A DNA stretch of 64,000 nucleotides from Kaistella jeonii (GCF_000812865.1 NZ_JSYL01000004.1:202795-266794), one strand, 5' to 3'. Shown: positions 9,158-18,708, counted from the first letter of the stretch. Made by a program: numbers and translations. Notes: generated from the letters alone by a model not told the origin.

Positions 9158-10495
9158 CTAGATCAGTATATCTGAAACTTTTTGGTTAATGTCAATTAAT
9201 TTATTTTCTCTATTTCTTAACAAGGGGAAAGACATTTCTACGCCCGGCAAATTTAGCAGAATAACTTTGCAATCAAAAGCCTTCGCTTCAAAAAGTGAAG
9301 AAGAATATATTCCCAAAGCATATTTTGCCTTTTTTAGAAGAACATACATCGACTCTTCATTATTAACAAACCGGATATTAGGAACCTTACTAAATTCATT
9401 TTTGAAGGTGGAAAAAAGCTGTTCATTTTCTGAAGGATGCATTTTATAAATGATTGAATATTCCGAAAGAATTATGTGGTTGCTTTTAATAAATTCTTGG
9501 ATTTCAGCGGATCCATAAGGTTGAGAGATCACTAATATGGTCTTGTCTTCCTTTAAAATGTTTGCTGTTTTTTGAACATATCTTTCAATGTGTCGATTTC
9601 TAAAAGGAATTATATTTTTTTCTTCGAGCGGCAATTTACCAAAAAACATATCCACATTATCCCAAATATAGAACTGATGCGGGAAATAACGTAAAGTTCC
9701 AGAATTGGTATATGGATAATTAGAGATTACATCTTTATCACTCATTAAACCATGCTGCAACTCTTTAACAAGCATTCCATTATTTTTTGCAGCTTCAATG
9801 ACGGATGCTTTTTCGCTGGAATTAGTGATGTAGATCTCTTCCGCTTTTTTTAAACGGAAAAGTTTGCTGTAAAGATTTACTTCCGCTTTAAATCTCCTAA
9901 TTTCATCGTCAAAAATTTGAGGAAGATCTATTTTTAAACCAAACTCAGATTCAAGAGCGTGAGTGATTTCCTGGATTTTCTGAACATCGATTTCACTCCA
10001 ACTGGATTTTATAAATTTGGTCTTTAACTTAGAAAAAAGTAGTATAAAGTCTAGATGCTTAATATTTAATTTCCTTTTGATAAGAGCATCGTCAATGTTA
10101 TAATTATTTTCATAACGCGTGTACGTAACATGATCTTTATCTAACTGCTGACATAAATATTCCGTATAGATATCGATATAGGAACCTTCATCTCTATATT
10201 TTCTACCACTTTCAATAACGATAACTTTTTTATGCTTGAAGTCCAGAAATGGGTTAAAAAAAAGAACATTAATAAACAAACGGTGTAGCAAATCCTTTAG
10301 TTGTTTCTTTTTCGATTTGTTGATTGGTGCAGTACTGCCGGGAATCAATTGATCAACAATGTGTAAAAAAATAGGAATTCTTGCAATTTGCCAAGGAAAT
10401 ACGCCGTCCACTTTTAAAAACAGAAGATTATATTTCTCCTCAAATTTTAAAAATTTTTTAGTTATTTCAGGGTAGGTTAATTGATTGAAATGCAC
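9158..10495 (-). CDS. Polysialyltransferase-like GT-B protein, capsule synthesis
   Basis: A 445-residue protein, probably soluble or peripheral. The C-terminal half has VKELQHGLMSDKD, YKMHPSENEQ and LGIYSSSLFEAKAFDCKV. The ELQHG, K-x-HP and S-S-x-x-x-EA elements recall the GT-B families of bacterial polysialyltransferases and CDP-glycerol transferases, where the His and Glu/Ser groups bind the nucleotide. Because the locus makes a CMP-activated nonulosonic acid and has no other obvious sialyltransferase-like gene, this is the best candidate for transferring legionaminic acid. That substrate assignment is inference. It is spaced 13-14 bp from both neighbours. Confidence 0.6.
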   Translation of the reverse strand: MHFNQLTYPEITKKFLKFEEKYNLLFLKVDGVFPWQIARIPIFLHIVDQLIPGSTAPINKSKKKQLKDLLHRLFINVLFFNPFLDFKHKKVIVIESGRKYRDEGSYIDIYTEYLCQQLDKDHVTYTRYENNYNIDDALIKRKLNIKHLDFILLFSKLKTKFIKSSWSEIDVQKIQEITHALESEFGLKIDLPQIFDDEIRRFKAEVNLYSKLFRLKKAEEIYITNSSEKASVIEAAKNNGMLVKELQHGLMSDKDVISNYPYTNSGTLRYFPHQFYIWDNVDMFFGKLPLEEKNIIPFRNRHIERYVQKTANILKEDKTILVISQPYGSAEIQEFIKSNHIILSEYSIIYKMHPSENEQLFSTFKNEFSKVPNIRFVNNEESMYVLLKKAKYALGIYSSSLFEAKAFDCKVILLNLPGVEMSFPLLRNRENKLIDINQKVSDILI

Positions 10496-10509
10496 TGTTC
10501 TCTGTATTT

Positions 10510-11772
10510 TTAATTGGTGTGTGTTGCTTTGTAAGAGAGAAAAACACCCATTATTAGATTTGCAATATTTGCATACATTAAACCGAAAGAAACACCTATA
10601 ATTTTATTGGAGTACAGATGGATAAACAGATAAATAAATCCCACGACCAACACCGAATAAGAGGCCTGATAAATAATCATATACTTCCATTTTTTCATAC
10701 TCCAAATCACATTGACCCCTATTACAGAACCTTTCATAATTCCGGCAAATAATAAAATTTGCATGGGGACAATACTTTCAATATAATTAGGAAAAAAATC
10801 AGTCACTACTTTCGGGATTACAAAATAGCCCACCAAGAATAGCGGGATTTGAATGATTAGCAATAAGGCTGTTATTTTTTTTACATATTGCCAAAGTATC
10901 AATTTATTTTTGTCCTTTCCGTATTGAAAAGACATTTTGGGATAGATATAACTCGCAATAGAATTGGAAAATAGAGTAGAAAAAACAAGGGCATAGAGGG
11001 CGAAAGAATAAAATCCTAAATTTTTCAGATCTGTAAATCTTATAAGCATCAATTTATCAAAAGTTAATGCTAAAGATTCTGCATATGCTAAAATAAATAT
11101 CGGAAATCCAACTTTAAATAGTTTTAAAAAAATTTTTTTATCCCATTTCATAATAACCTTAATGGGTCTGTTAATATGTAAAAGGATAACAAACAGGATG
11201 ATAACGATCACTGCCTTAAGCAACATCCCATAATAAGAGAAGTAAAATACTAAAAGTATTGTAATTAAATTTACAACAGCATCAACAATCTGTAAATACG
11301 ATAACTTTAAAAATGAATTATTGGAACGAAATGTTGAAAGCAAATGATTCTGATAAAAGGTAAATACAATGATGAAAGAGACTGCTAAAACACCGTATTT
11401 AACTTTGTCACTTTCAAATGGAAAGAATAAGTACAGTAAGATTCCAACTAAAAAAAAAGCAACGGAAAGGTAGAGTGTAAATGTTTGCGCTACACTTACC
11501 ATTAATCTTCCTCTCTTATTTTTTCCTTCCCCAAAAGACAAGGGCAATTCCAGATTCAAACCGTTGATTACACCGCCTTGTAAAAACAAAGCGTAGGTAA
11601 TAAATAACGATAGTGTAGTCCATAATCCAAGATCTTCCGGAGAAATAAATTTCGCGATAAAAAAGCCTGCTACCAAAGTAGCAAATGCTTTAATTATGGA
11701 ACTTGAAGCATAGACAATTGGAGTCTTATAAGTAATAAAAGTATGTTTAACTTTTCCTGGCAATGCCCTCAT
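10510..11772 (-). CDS. wzx: Wzx-type polysaccharide flippase (MOP superfamily)
   Basis: A 420-residue protein with about 12 hydrophobic spans and short loops. The early FATLVAGFFIAKFISPEDLG and LWTTLSLFITYALFLQGG are typical of the first spans of Wzx/RfbX translocases. It would flip undecaprenyl-linked repeat units across the inner membrane. It ends 14 bp before the GT-B gene and begins 3 bp after the amidotransferase stop. Its presence with a Wzy-like gene, Wza and Wzc marks the locus as Wzx/Wzy dependent. Confidence 0.88.
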   Translation of the reverse strand: MRALPGKVKHTFITYKTPIVYASSSIIKAFATLVAGFFIAKFISPEDLGLWTTLSLFITYALFLQGGVINGLNLELPLSFGEGKNKRGRLMVSVAQTFTLYLSVAFFLVGILLYLFFPFESDKVKYGVLAVSFIIVFTFYQNHLLSTFRSNNSFLKLSYLQIVDAVVNLITILLVFYFSYYGMLLKAVIVIILFVILLHINRPIKVIMKWDKKIFLKLFKVGFPIFILAYAESLALTFDKLMLIRFTDLKNLGFYSFALYALVFSTLFSNSIASYIYPKMSFQYGKDKNKLILWQYVKKITALLLIIQIPLFLVGYFVIPKVVTDFFPNYIESIVPMQILLFAGIMKGSVIGVNVIWSMKKWKYMIIYQASYSVLVVGFIYLFIHLYSNKIIGVSFGLMYANIANLIMGVFLSYKATHTN

Positions 11773-11775
11773 AAA

Positions 11776-12876
11776 TTAATTTTTCAAAACCCACTGACTC
11801 ATTTTGTTTTTTACAAACAAGTCGTGGTTATATGATTTTTCGATGATGTTCCAGAAATCTACTTCGGAATAATTCATAAAATCACAAAAGTCTCTAACCG
11901 CCAATGGATCTAAAGCGTGGTCATGTTTTTTCACAAGTTCAAAAGCTTCTTCTCTGGTAATCAAACCATATCTTACCATTCTTGCTGCATAATCTGTGGC
12001 AGAAGCATGTCCAAATTTTGGATATTTCATCCAAGAATGCACAAGATAAGCTCTGGTATCAATTTGATCAAAATTTTCAACGTGATGCGTTCTGATCCAT
12101 TCATGTGTTAAATCGTGGAATCCTTTTGTTTTGGCAATTTCATAATTTTTGAAACTGTTCCATTCCACGAAATAGCTTAAATAAATAGGTTCTAATTTAG
12201 AAATATCTTCTGCGGAAGGTGGTTCAAAAAAGTTAAGATCTTTCATGCTGATTCCGTTTGCTAACAATTCTTCGGTCGGAATTCCTGTTCCTACTCCATT
12301 ATTGATCTGATCTTTCGCAGAAAAAGTTTCAACTGCATTATCTCCACCATATTCATAGCCTACATTTTCTCCGTAAACAAGTAAAGGGGTATTGAATTTT
12401 ACTGCCATGTGCAGCGGATACGTATAAATATACCGGTCCACAAAGTAAGTAGGTTTACCATATTTAGCAAAAGTGTAATTCATTGCTAACTTCTGCGCTT
12501 TGATATTTGGTTTCATGCTGATAATATCGCAACCGAATGCTTCAGAAATGTTTTTGATATTATGATTTCCGGCATCAGTCATGGGAAAGTTATCTTCCAC
12601 AGTCACCAATAAAGGATTCATTCCTAAAACTTCTTTAAACATGTGAACCTGAAAATGGCTATCCTTTCCTCCACTTACAGCAATCATACAATCGTACCCA
12701 TTCTCGCCGTTTCTACCACGATGCTGATCACATAATTTTTTTAGCTCCTCGAATCTTGCATCATAATTGGTGCTTTTTCTTCTTTCGAAAGATTGACAAG
12801 CTGAACAAACTCCTTTATCATCGAAAGTAATACCTGGTCTTGTATCGGGCATTACACATTTGGTACAATATTTCAT
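11776..12876 (-). CDS. wbuX: N-acetyl sugar amidotransferase (WbpG/WbuX/PseA family)
   Basis: A 366-residue PP-loop ATPase. The N-terminus has a zinc-type cluster CTKCVMPDTRPG with a later CSAC, followed by MIAVSGGKDSHFQ, the ATP-pyrophosphatase P-loop. This is the signature of the family that turns an N-acetyl group into an acetamidino group on sugars such as FucNAc, ManNAc3NAcA or nonulosonic acids. Related enzymes use ammonia made by HisH/HisF-like partners. Here those partners are a truncated hisH (3329-3550) and a frameshifted hisF (2569-3323), so ammonia delivery may be impaired. The sequence looks full length. The substrate could be the FucNAc-type sugar or legionaminic acid. A 222-bp gap lies upstream, so it may start a sub-operon. 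Confidence 0.88.
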   Translation of the reverse strand: MKYCTKCVMPDTRPGITFDDKGVCSACQSFERRKSTNYDARFEELKKLCDQHRGRNGENGYDCMIAVSGGKDSHFQVHMFKEVLGMNPLLVTVEDNFPMTDAGNHNIKNISEAFGCDIISMKPNIKAQKLAMNYTFAKYGKPTYFVDRYIYTYPLHMAVKFNTPLLVYGENVGYEYGGDNAVETFSAKDQINNGVGTGIPTEELLANGISMKDLNFFEPPSAEDISKLEPIYLSYFVEWNSFKNYEIAKTKGFHDLTHEWIRTHHVENFDQIDTRAYLVHSWMKYPKFGHASATDYAARMVRYGLITREEAFELVKKHDHALDPLAVRDFCDFMNYSEVDFWNIIEKSYNHDLFVKNKMSQWVLKN

Positions 12877-13098
12877 ATTTTAAAAATTTTATTTAGTATT
12901 AAATTCAACTACTTTGATTCTATTTCTAGTTTATAAAAGATTTACATCTTAAAATTACAAGCGACAATATTCGGGAAATAAATCGACATTTTTCATTATT
13001 ATCAGTTAATTTTAATATCAACATATTTATTTCAAAAATTAAATAAATAGAGGCACAAACTTATAATATAACGATATGCTTTGTTATTCTATTGTTAT

Positions 13099-13851
13099 CT
13101 AAATTGCAGTCCAACCACCATCAACCATTAAATTGTGTCCCGTAATGTAAGAAGCTAAATCTGAAAGTAAAAAAATCACCGATGGCGCTATTTCTTCCGG
13201 ATTTGCTAATCTTTTCAGGGGTGATTTTTTGGAATAATTCTCGATAAAAGAAGGATGCTGTTGTTTTGCATCTAAAACGCCTCCTGGAGAAACGCAGTTA
13301 ACTCTTATATTATACTTGCCGAAATAAGACGCCAAATATCTTGTTAAATTGACAATACCACCTTTAATTGCAGCATAAGCAGCTGGAGAAGTACCACCAT
13401 ATTCTTCATACAATGTAAAATCATTACCAACTACTCCATAAATTGAAGCGATGTTTACAATAGACCCGGAATTTTGTTCTTTCATAATTTCCAGCGTTTT
13501 TTGGCAAAGTAGAAATACACTATTCATTTGCAAATCTATATTTTTCTGCCAAGAGTTGAACTTGATATCCTCAACTTTATTACCCCAATCTGCAGTTCGT
13601 GGATAAGCATTGTTTACCAATCCGTCGATTCTACCATATTTTAAAATTACGGCATCTAACAAGTCCTGAATCCCAAATTCGGTTGTAATATCTAAATTAA
13701 GTTTTCCACTTTCTATATCGTGATGATTGCTTATATCAACATTGATCACTATTGCACCAGAAGCTTCCGCACTTTCTACAATATGCTTTCCAATTAACCC
13801 AGTTCCACCAGTTACGATGATTACTTTATTTTTTAAGATTGATGTAAACAT
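13099..13851 (-). CDS. ptmA: SDR oxidoreductase, PtmA-like
   Basis: A 250-residue classical SDR protein. It has VIIVTGGTGLIGKHIVE (cofactor loop), the catalytic Ser in NIASIYGVVG, and Tyr-x-x-x-Lys in AAYAAIKGGIVNL, followed by NIRVNCVSPGGV. It is the last gene of the legionaminic acid set, in the position where Campylobacter jejuni carries ptmA after legF/ptmB. PtmA has been proposed to help supply the amino-sugar precursor; its exact reaction is not settled to my knowledge. The start overlaps the preceding oxidoreductase by 19 bp, suggesting coupled translation. Confidence 0.78.
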   Translation of the reverse strand: MFTSILKNKVIIVTGGTGLIGKHIVESAEASGAIVINVDISNHHDIESGKLNLDITTEFGIQDLLDAVILKYGRIDGLVNNAYPRTADWGNKVEDIKFNSWQKNIDLQMNSVFLLCQKTLEIMKEQNSGSIVNIASIYGVVGNDFTLYEEYGGTSPAAYAAIKGGIVNLTRYLASYFGKYNIRVNCVSPGGVLDAKQQHPSFIENYSKKSPLKRLANPEEIAPSVIFLLSDLASYITGHNLMVDGGWTAI

Positions 13852-14753
13852 AAATTTAATATTTGGTATGCTTCAGAAGCCGTATTGAAATGTAAATTAT
13901 TTTTGGATCCCATATTCTTCAGGAAAAAATCCATTTGATTATCGTAAGTATCTGCAATCTTTTGTTCTGATATAAATACAACTTCTCCGTTGAAGCGCAC
14001 TTCATTTTTTAGCAGATCAACAACATAGGTTCCTTCATCACAAACAATTTCCATTGTTCTTTTTGCATCTTTTCTGTAATAATTTAAGATGACACTTGCA
14101 GTAAATCCTTCATATTGCCATCTGTAATTGGCATAATCAAAGGCTGATATTTTCAATGAAGATGAATTAGTGAATATAGAATCGGTATTCAAAGGAACAC
14201 CAAAAAGCCAGAATGTATAATCTAACTCATGAATCAAATCGATGTGAACACCACCTCCCATTTCTTTATTTGCACTATAATTTTTTCTGAAATCTTCGCC
14301 AGGACGCCAATCGGGTAGATAAGTACCACAATAAATATTTAGTTCATTGATCCTGCTATCTTGGATTCTCTTTTTAATAAATTGAATGCTATCTAAAAAT
14401 CTCAAATTACAGGCAACATAAGTAGGGATCTGCAATAATTTTATTTGGTTCAAAATTTCAGTTTCTTCTGATCCCACTTTTTCAAACAAAGGTTTCTCAA
14501 TAAACAAAGGAATTTTTAACGATAACAATCTAGAAATAGCATTTTTGTGTTCACTGGTCGGATTGGAGATAATCGCAAAGTCAAATGCATGTTCAGCGAT
14601 TTGATCCTGCGTAAATAAATTGGTAATATCCTCGAAAACTGGTGAGTTTTTGGAGAATCTCAAAGCGTAAAGTTCTACATTCTCTGTCAACTTTCTGATT
14701 GCAGAAATATGCTTTTTTGCGATGGAACCTAAACCGACGATTAAAATTTTCAT
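13833..14753 (-). CDS. Gfo/Idh/MocA-family oxidoreductase, PtmF position
   Basis: A 306-residue NAD(P)-dependent oxidoreductase. The N-terminal Rossmann loop is MKILIVGLGSIAKKHISAI, with the family E-K-P motif in FIEKPLFEK and GGGVHIDLIHELDYTFWLF in the C-terminal alpha/beta domain. It overlaps legF by 4 bp and the SDR gene by 19 bp. In Campylobacter the ptmE-F-B-A block contains one gene (ptmF) beyond the guanylyl- and cytidylyltransferases and ptmA. This gene is the counterpart by context, although here it follows legF. I infer a role in making or modifying the nonulosonic acid precursor but cannot assign the reaction. Confidence 0.8.
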   Translation of the reverse strand: MKILIVGLGSIAKKHISAIRKLTENVELYALRFSKNSPVFEDITNLFTQDQIAEHAFDFAIISNPTSEHKNAISRLLSLKIPLFIEKPLFEKVGSEETEILNQIKLLQIPTYVACNLRFLDSIQFIKKRIQDSRINELNIYCGTYLPDWRPGEDFRKNYSANKEMGGGVHIDLIHELDYTFWLFGVPLNTDSIFTNSSSLKISAFDYANYRWQYEGFTASVILNYYRKDAKRTMEIVCDEGTYVVDLLKNEVRFNGEVVFISEQKIADTYDNQMDFFLKNMGSKNNLHFNTASEAYQILNLCLHQS

Positions 14754-15484
14754 TCTTGTATAAAATCAAAATTCAGTTTAGAATTTTCAATTAGAAAAGA
14801 CATGATTTCGAAATCGATGGGATGATCTAAATCGAAACAAATATGAGGAACTTCATAAACCAAACTTTTCTCTGTAATGACTGTTTTATTTCCTGTACTG
14901 AAAAAATTGTTTTTGAAAATATAAAAAGACGCATTCATATCAAAGACTTTTGGAGCAGATTGTCTGGTTAAAAAAAGTCCTTTTTTGCAGAGCGAATAAT
15001 ACCCATTATCATTTTCTTCAACCATATTAAAATAAGGATTCCGATTGGCGGGACTTACAGAAAAGATATTATAAGCCTCAGAATTCCTCTCTAATAACTG
15101 GAGCGCATTTTCCAGGTCTTGCAAGTTTCGCAGCGGTGAGGTTACATCTAAATCAATGACGTAATCATATTTTTTCTGATACTTCTCTTCTGCATAATTT
15201 TTCGCATCGGTGATCGCATCTAATTTTCCGGCGGTATCATTAGCTAAAATTTCCGGTCGTGAATATTCTATATCTGTTGTCGCAGAAAGTTCCTTCACCA
15301 CGTTTTTAATTTCTGCATCATCGGTAGAAAGTACAATTTGAGTATTTCCCTTTTTATTCGCAAACTGCTGCGCTACCTGTAATGAATAATAGATTAATGG
15401 CTTATTATTGAGCATTTTTATATTTTTTCCAGGAATACCCTTTGAGCCTCCTCTTGCACAAATCGTAATTAAAATATCTGCCAT
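14750..15484 (-). CDS. legF: CMP-legionaminic acid synthetase (CMP-NeuAc synthetase family)
   Basis: A 244-residue cytidylyltransferase of the NeuA/LegF family. The N-terminus ICARGGSKGIPGKNIKML is the CTP-binding signature, and YVIDLDVTSPLR the usual second motif. It activates the finished nonulosonic acid with CTP. The length matches single-domain LegF/NeuA enzymes. It sits 2 bp after ptmE and overlaps the next gene by 4 bp. Legionaminic rather than neuraminic acid is inferred from the adjacent legB/legC/legH/ptmE genes. Confidence 0.88.
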   Translation of the reverse strand: MADILITICARGGSKGIPGKNIKMLNNKPLIYYSLQVAQQFANKKGNTQIVLSTDDAEIKNVVKELSATTDIEYSRPEILANDTAGKLDAITDAKNYAEEKYQKKYDYVIDLDVTSPLRNLQDLENALQLLERNSEAYNIFSVSPANRNPYFNMVEENDNGYYSLCKKGLFLTRQSAPKVFDMNASFYIFKNNFFSTGNKTVITEKSLVYEVPHICFDLDHPIDFEIMSFLIENSKLNFDFIQE

Positions 15485-15486
15485 TT

Positions 15487-16536
15487 TTAAATTTTAATAT
15501 GCTTAATGTCTTCTTGTGCTTTTTTGAAATCTGCATGGGTCCCAATATCCAGCCAATATCCATTAATAGGATAGGTAATTAGATGATAATCCATTTCGAT
15601 GACCTTTTCCATTAAATCTGTGATGTCGTAAAACTGATCTTTGGGGATCATGGATAACAATTTTTTCCGGATAATATAAATTCCTGCATTGGAAAAATAG
15701 GTATATCGCGGTTTTTCTTTTAAGGTTTGCACTTTTTGATTTTCGTCGGATTCTAAAACTGCGTACGGAACATCTACGTGATAAGATGTTGCAGCAACTG
15801 CCATATCTGCATTGGAATCAATAAAAGTTTTGTAAAAATCTGCAAAATCGATATTAGTTAATAAATCGCTATTCATCACCAAAATATTGTCATGTTCAAA
15901 ATCATTTACCAACAAAACCGACCCAATTGTACCAAGAGGTTTGTTTTCTTTGAGATATTTTATTTTTAGCTTTTTAGATTCGCCATTTCCAAAAAAGTCT
16001 TCTAATTGTTCACCAAGATAATTGATACTTAAAAAAATATTTTCAATTCCTACTTTTGCAAGGCGATCAATATTGTATTCAATAATGGGTTTATCACCTA
16101 CTTTTAACAGTGGTTTTGGTATATTTTCGGTTAAAGGCCTCAATCTTTTCCCTTGTCCACCTGCCATTAATACAGCATCTAAAGGAAGTAAAGTAGTTCT
16201 GAACCTGAAATTCAGAACATCAACAATTTGATTTTTCTGGTTGAGAATAGGTATGATTTTGAATAAATTCTCTTTGAAATCATTTAGTTTTTCCTGATTA
16301 AATTCATTTTCATAAATAAATCTTGGATTAGGCTGAATGAAATCAGTGATGGAATTTTCGAAATCGAGACCTCGAATAAATCCTCTTCGAAGATCGCCGT
16401 CCGTCAAGGAGCCGATAAGTTTGTTTTCGTCATCTACTACAAATAAAATTGCATCCGATGACAGTTTATCTAACTTAATCAAAGCATCTCTAACACTTTG
16501 ATTGTGTAAAATTATATATTCTGTAAATGACTCCAT
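15487..16536 (-). CDS. ptmE: PtmE-like glucosamine-1-phosphate guanylyltransferase with CBS pair
   Basis: A 349-residue fusion. Residues 1 to about 115 form a CBS-domain pair (AILFVVDDENKLIGSLTDGD). From about 118 a nucleotidyltransferase begins: AVLMAGGQGKRLRPLTENIP, then KPLLKVGDKPIIEYNID, which holds the G-x-G-x-R/K-P triphosphate-binding site. This layout is that of PtmE, which makes GDP-glucosamine and thereby commits the locus to the GDP-linked legionaminic acid route. The CBS pair probably senses adenine nucleotides, as in other proteins. It sits 2 bp from each neighbour. Confidence 0.87.
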   Translation of the reverse strand: MESFTEYIILHNQSVRDALIKLDKLSSDAILFVVDDENKLIGSLTDGDLRRGFIRGLDFENSITDFIQPNPRFIYENEFNQEKLNDFKENLFKIIPILNQKNQIVDVLNFRFRTTLLPLDAVLMAGGQGKRLRPLTENIPKPLLKVGDKPIIEYNIDRLAKVGIENIFLSINYLGEQLEDFFGNGESKKLKIKYLKENKPLGTIGSVLLVNDFEHDNILVMNSDLLTNIDFADFYKTFIDSNADMAVAATSYHVDVPYAVLESDENQKVQTLKEKPRYTYFSNAGIYIIRKKLLSMIPKDQFYDITDLMEKVIEMDYHLITYPINGYWLDIGTHADFKKAQEDIKHIKI

Positions 16537-16538
16537 AT

Positions 16539-17696
16539 TTAATTTTTCAAATCATGAAACTGTTTAGTCCTAAAGTTTTTTAAATCAACCGATCGAAGTA
16601 TTTTTATTATTTTTTCAGTAGTATTTCCGTCGCCGTAAGGATTGAAAAAACGAATTGTTTCACTGTTCAAATCTTTCAATCTCACTTTTTTAAAGGCTTC
16701 CAGTATTTCGCTTCCGTCTACTTTTACATTAATAACACTTTTCGCCTGAATTCTTCCTTTTTGTCTGTCGCCAATATTAATGGTGGGAGTTTGTAACGAA
16801 GGTGCTTCGAGTATTCCACTAGAACTATTTCCTACAATAGCATCACACATTTTAACTACCGATAAAAACCTTAAATTCCCTAATGAACTAAAAGCTTTCG
16901 CTTTATCTTTATTTTTTGCGACATAGGAATCGATCATCTGATTTATAATTCTTCCGCCGGAATCTGCGTTACTCTTTGTAAAAATAAAGAAACTATCTTG
17001 TTGCTGATCGATCGCTTTTAATAGGATCTCAAACTGCTTTTCCGGCGTTTCAATATCTAAAGTTGAAGGATGAAAAGTGATTTGATAATTGTATTTTTTA
17101 AATTGAATATCTAGATCTTTTTCCAGAGATTCCCGAGACAGTAGTTCTAAATTTTTAACACTGTCTAATCCTATTGCTCCAACATTGTACACATTTTGAG
17201 GATTTTCTCCCAACTGAATAATTCTGTTTTGATAATCATCAGTAGAAGCAAAATGCAGATGGCTCATTTTCGTAATAGAATGCCGGATTGCGTCGTCATA
17301 CGCACCTTCTGTAATTTCGCCCCCGTGAAGATGAACAATCGGAATATTAAAAATAAGGGCAGCCGAGGCAAGAGAAAGCATTTCATAACGATCTCCCAAA
17401 ATAATAAGAAGATCTGGTTTTAAATCCTGTAAAGCATCTGCAAAACCGATCATTCCAAGTCCCATTGATTTTACAACAGAAGCCGGAGTATCTGCGGAAA
17501 GTAGCATTTCTACTTTTTTGTCAATAACAAACCCATCTTTCTCAATTTCATTATAGGTTAAACCAAATTCTGGGGAAAGATGGGCCCCTGTTACCAAAAT
17601 CTGCAGAAGCCAGTTTGGTTCTTTTTTTATCGCTGTCAATAAGGGTTTTAGCAAACCATATTCAGCACGGGTACCTGTTGCTATTGTAATTTTCAT
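16539..17696 (-). CDS. legG: Hydrolysing NDP-sugar 2-epimerase, LegG/NeuC family
   Basis: A 385-residue GT-B-fold epimerase. The N-terminus TIATGTRAEYGLLKPLL is diagnostic of NeuC/LegG rather than WecB. GDRYEMLSLASAAL and VHLHGGEITEGAYDDAIRH follow, with VGNSSSGILEAPSL near the C-terminus. The family releases the nucleotide and inverts C2, here predicted to give 2,4-diacetamido-2,4,6-trideoxy-mannose from the GDP-linked diacetamido sugar. It overlaps the legI stop by 4 bp. The GDP preference is inferred from ptmE. Confidence 0.9.
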   Translation of the reverse strand: MKITIATGTRAEYGLLKPLLTAIKKEPNWLLQILVTGAHLSPEFGLTYNEIEKDGFVIDKKVEMLLSADTPASVVKSMGLGMIGFADALQDLKPDLLIILGDRYEMLSLASAALIFNIPIVHLHGGEITEGAYDDAIRHSITKMSHLHFASTDDYQNRIIQLGENPQNVYNVGAIGLDSVKNLELLSRESLEKDLDIQFKKYNYQITFHPSTLDIETPEKQFEILLKAIDQQQDSFFIFTKSNADSGGRIINQMIDSYVAKNKDKAKAFSSLGNLRFLSVVKMCDAIVGNSSSGILEAPSLQTPTINIGDRQKGRIQAKSVINVKVDGSEILEAFKKVRLKDLNSETIRFFNPYGDGNTTEKIIKILRSVDLKNFRTKQFHDLKN

Positions 17697-18706
17697 TCTA
17701 ATTCTACTAAAACATCTTCCTCAAAATCACGTACTGCAACTGTTCCTAAAACGTCATCCCATCTCATGGGTGAAATGCCGTGGCCTGGTCTTTTCACCGT
17801 GATGTTATCTTCGGTAAATAAATCTCCCTTTTTAATATTTGTTTTCGTAGTAATACTCTTGCGTGCAATATTTATATTTTTGATTTCGGAGGCGGAAGGT
17901 TCTTTTAATCCATTTCCGGAAATAGCCAATTCTATATTTCTGATGGCTGTAACCATATTTTTAAGTTCAGCAGGCTCCAAAGATGCAGCATGATCTGGAC
18001 CTTTCATCGTTTTATCAAGCGTAAAATGCTTTTCAATAATGGTGGCTCCAAGTGCTACTGCGGCAATGGGAATCTCGATGCCTAAAGTGTGATCAGAATA
18101 GCCGACCTCAGTCTTAAATTCTTTTTTTAGTTGCAGCATTGCCAATAAATTTACATCTTTAAAAGGCGTCGGATATTCAGTATTACAATGCAGAATCGTA
18201 ATATTATTAACTGAAGTTCCTGCTATTTTAAAAACATCTACTGCTTCTGCAACTTCTTTTAAAGTTGACATCCCTGTGGAAATGATCACCTCTTTAAAAA
18301 GTTTCGCAGCTTTCCTTAAATAAGGTAAATTCGTAATTTCTCCGGAAGGTATTTTAACGATTTCAAGACCAATGTCTTTAAGATATTGTAAAGATTCTAA
18401 ATCAAAAGCTGTTGAAAAAAAATTTATATTTTTACGATTACAGTACCGAATCAATTCTTCATGTTGTTCGTGGCTTAATTCTAATTTTTTCAGCATCTCG
18501 AACTGCGATTCTTCTGCATTTTTTGTATTCTCAATTTGATAATCTGCTTTTTTAGCAGATTTAGAAACAAGATTTTCCGCCTTGAATGTTTGAAATTTAA
18601 CAAAATCTACACCAGCTTCCACTGCTGCATCTACTAATTTAAAAGCATTTTCGATACTTCCGTTATGGTTGACTCCGGCTTCAGCAATAATCAGAACTTT
18701 GCTCAT
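17693..18706 (-). CDS. legI: Legionaminic acid synthase, NeuB family
   Basis: A 337-residue NeuB-family synthase. IIAEAGVNHNGSIENAFKLV opens the TIM barrel, with VDFVKFQTFKAE and EVGYSDHTLGIEIPIAAVAL further on. From about residue 280 there is the antifreeze-like SAF domain, containing ARKSITTKTNIKKGDLF and KRPGHGISP. The enzyme condenses phosphoenolpyruvate with the free 6-deoxy-diacetamido-mannose to form the nine-carbon acid. The neighbours legG, legF, legH, legC and legB point to legionaminic rather than pseudaminic or N-acetylneuraminic acid. Stereochemistry (legionaminic or an epimer) cannot be seen in the sequence. Confidence 0.92.
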   Translation of the reverse strand: MSKVLIIAEAGVNHNGSIENAFKLVDAAVEAGVDFVKFQTFKAENLVSKSAKKADYQIENTKNAEESQFEMLKKLELSHEQHEELIRYCNRKNINFFSTAFDLESLQYLKDIGLEIVKIPSGEITNLPYLRKAAKLFKEVIISTGMSTLKEVAEAVDVFKIAGTSVNNITILHCNTEYPTPFKDVNLLAMLQLKKEFKTEVGYSDHTLGIEIPIAAVALGATIIEKHFTLDKTMKGPDHAASLEPAELKNMVTAIRNIELAISGNGLKEPSASEIKNINIARKSITTKTNIKKGDLFTEDNITVKRPGHGISPMRWDDVLGTVAVRDFEEDVLVELE

Positions 18707-18708
18707 TT

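Noticed and set aside
13833..14753. Call as a dTDP- or UDP-sugar 3-oxidase with a named gene
   Set aside because: The Gfo/Idh/MocA family is too broad to fix a substrate from sequence; only the context with legionaminic acid genes is supported.
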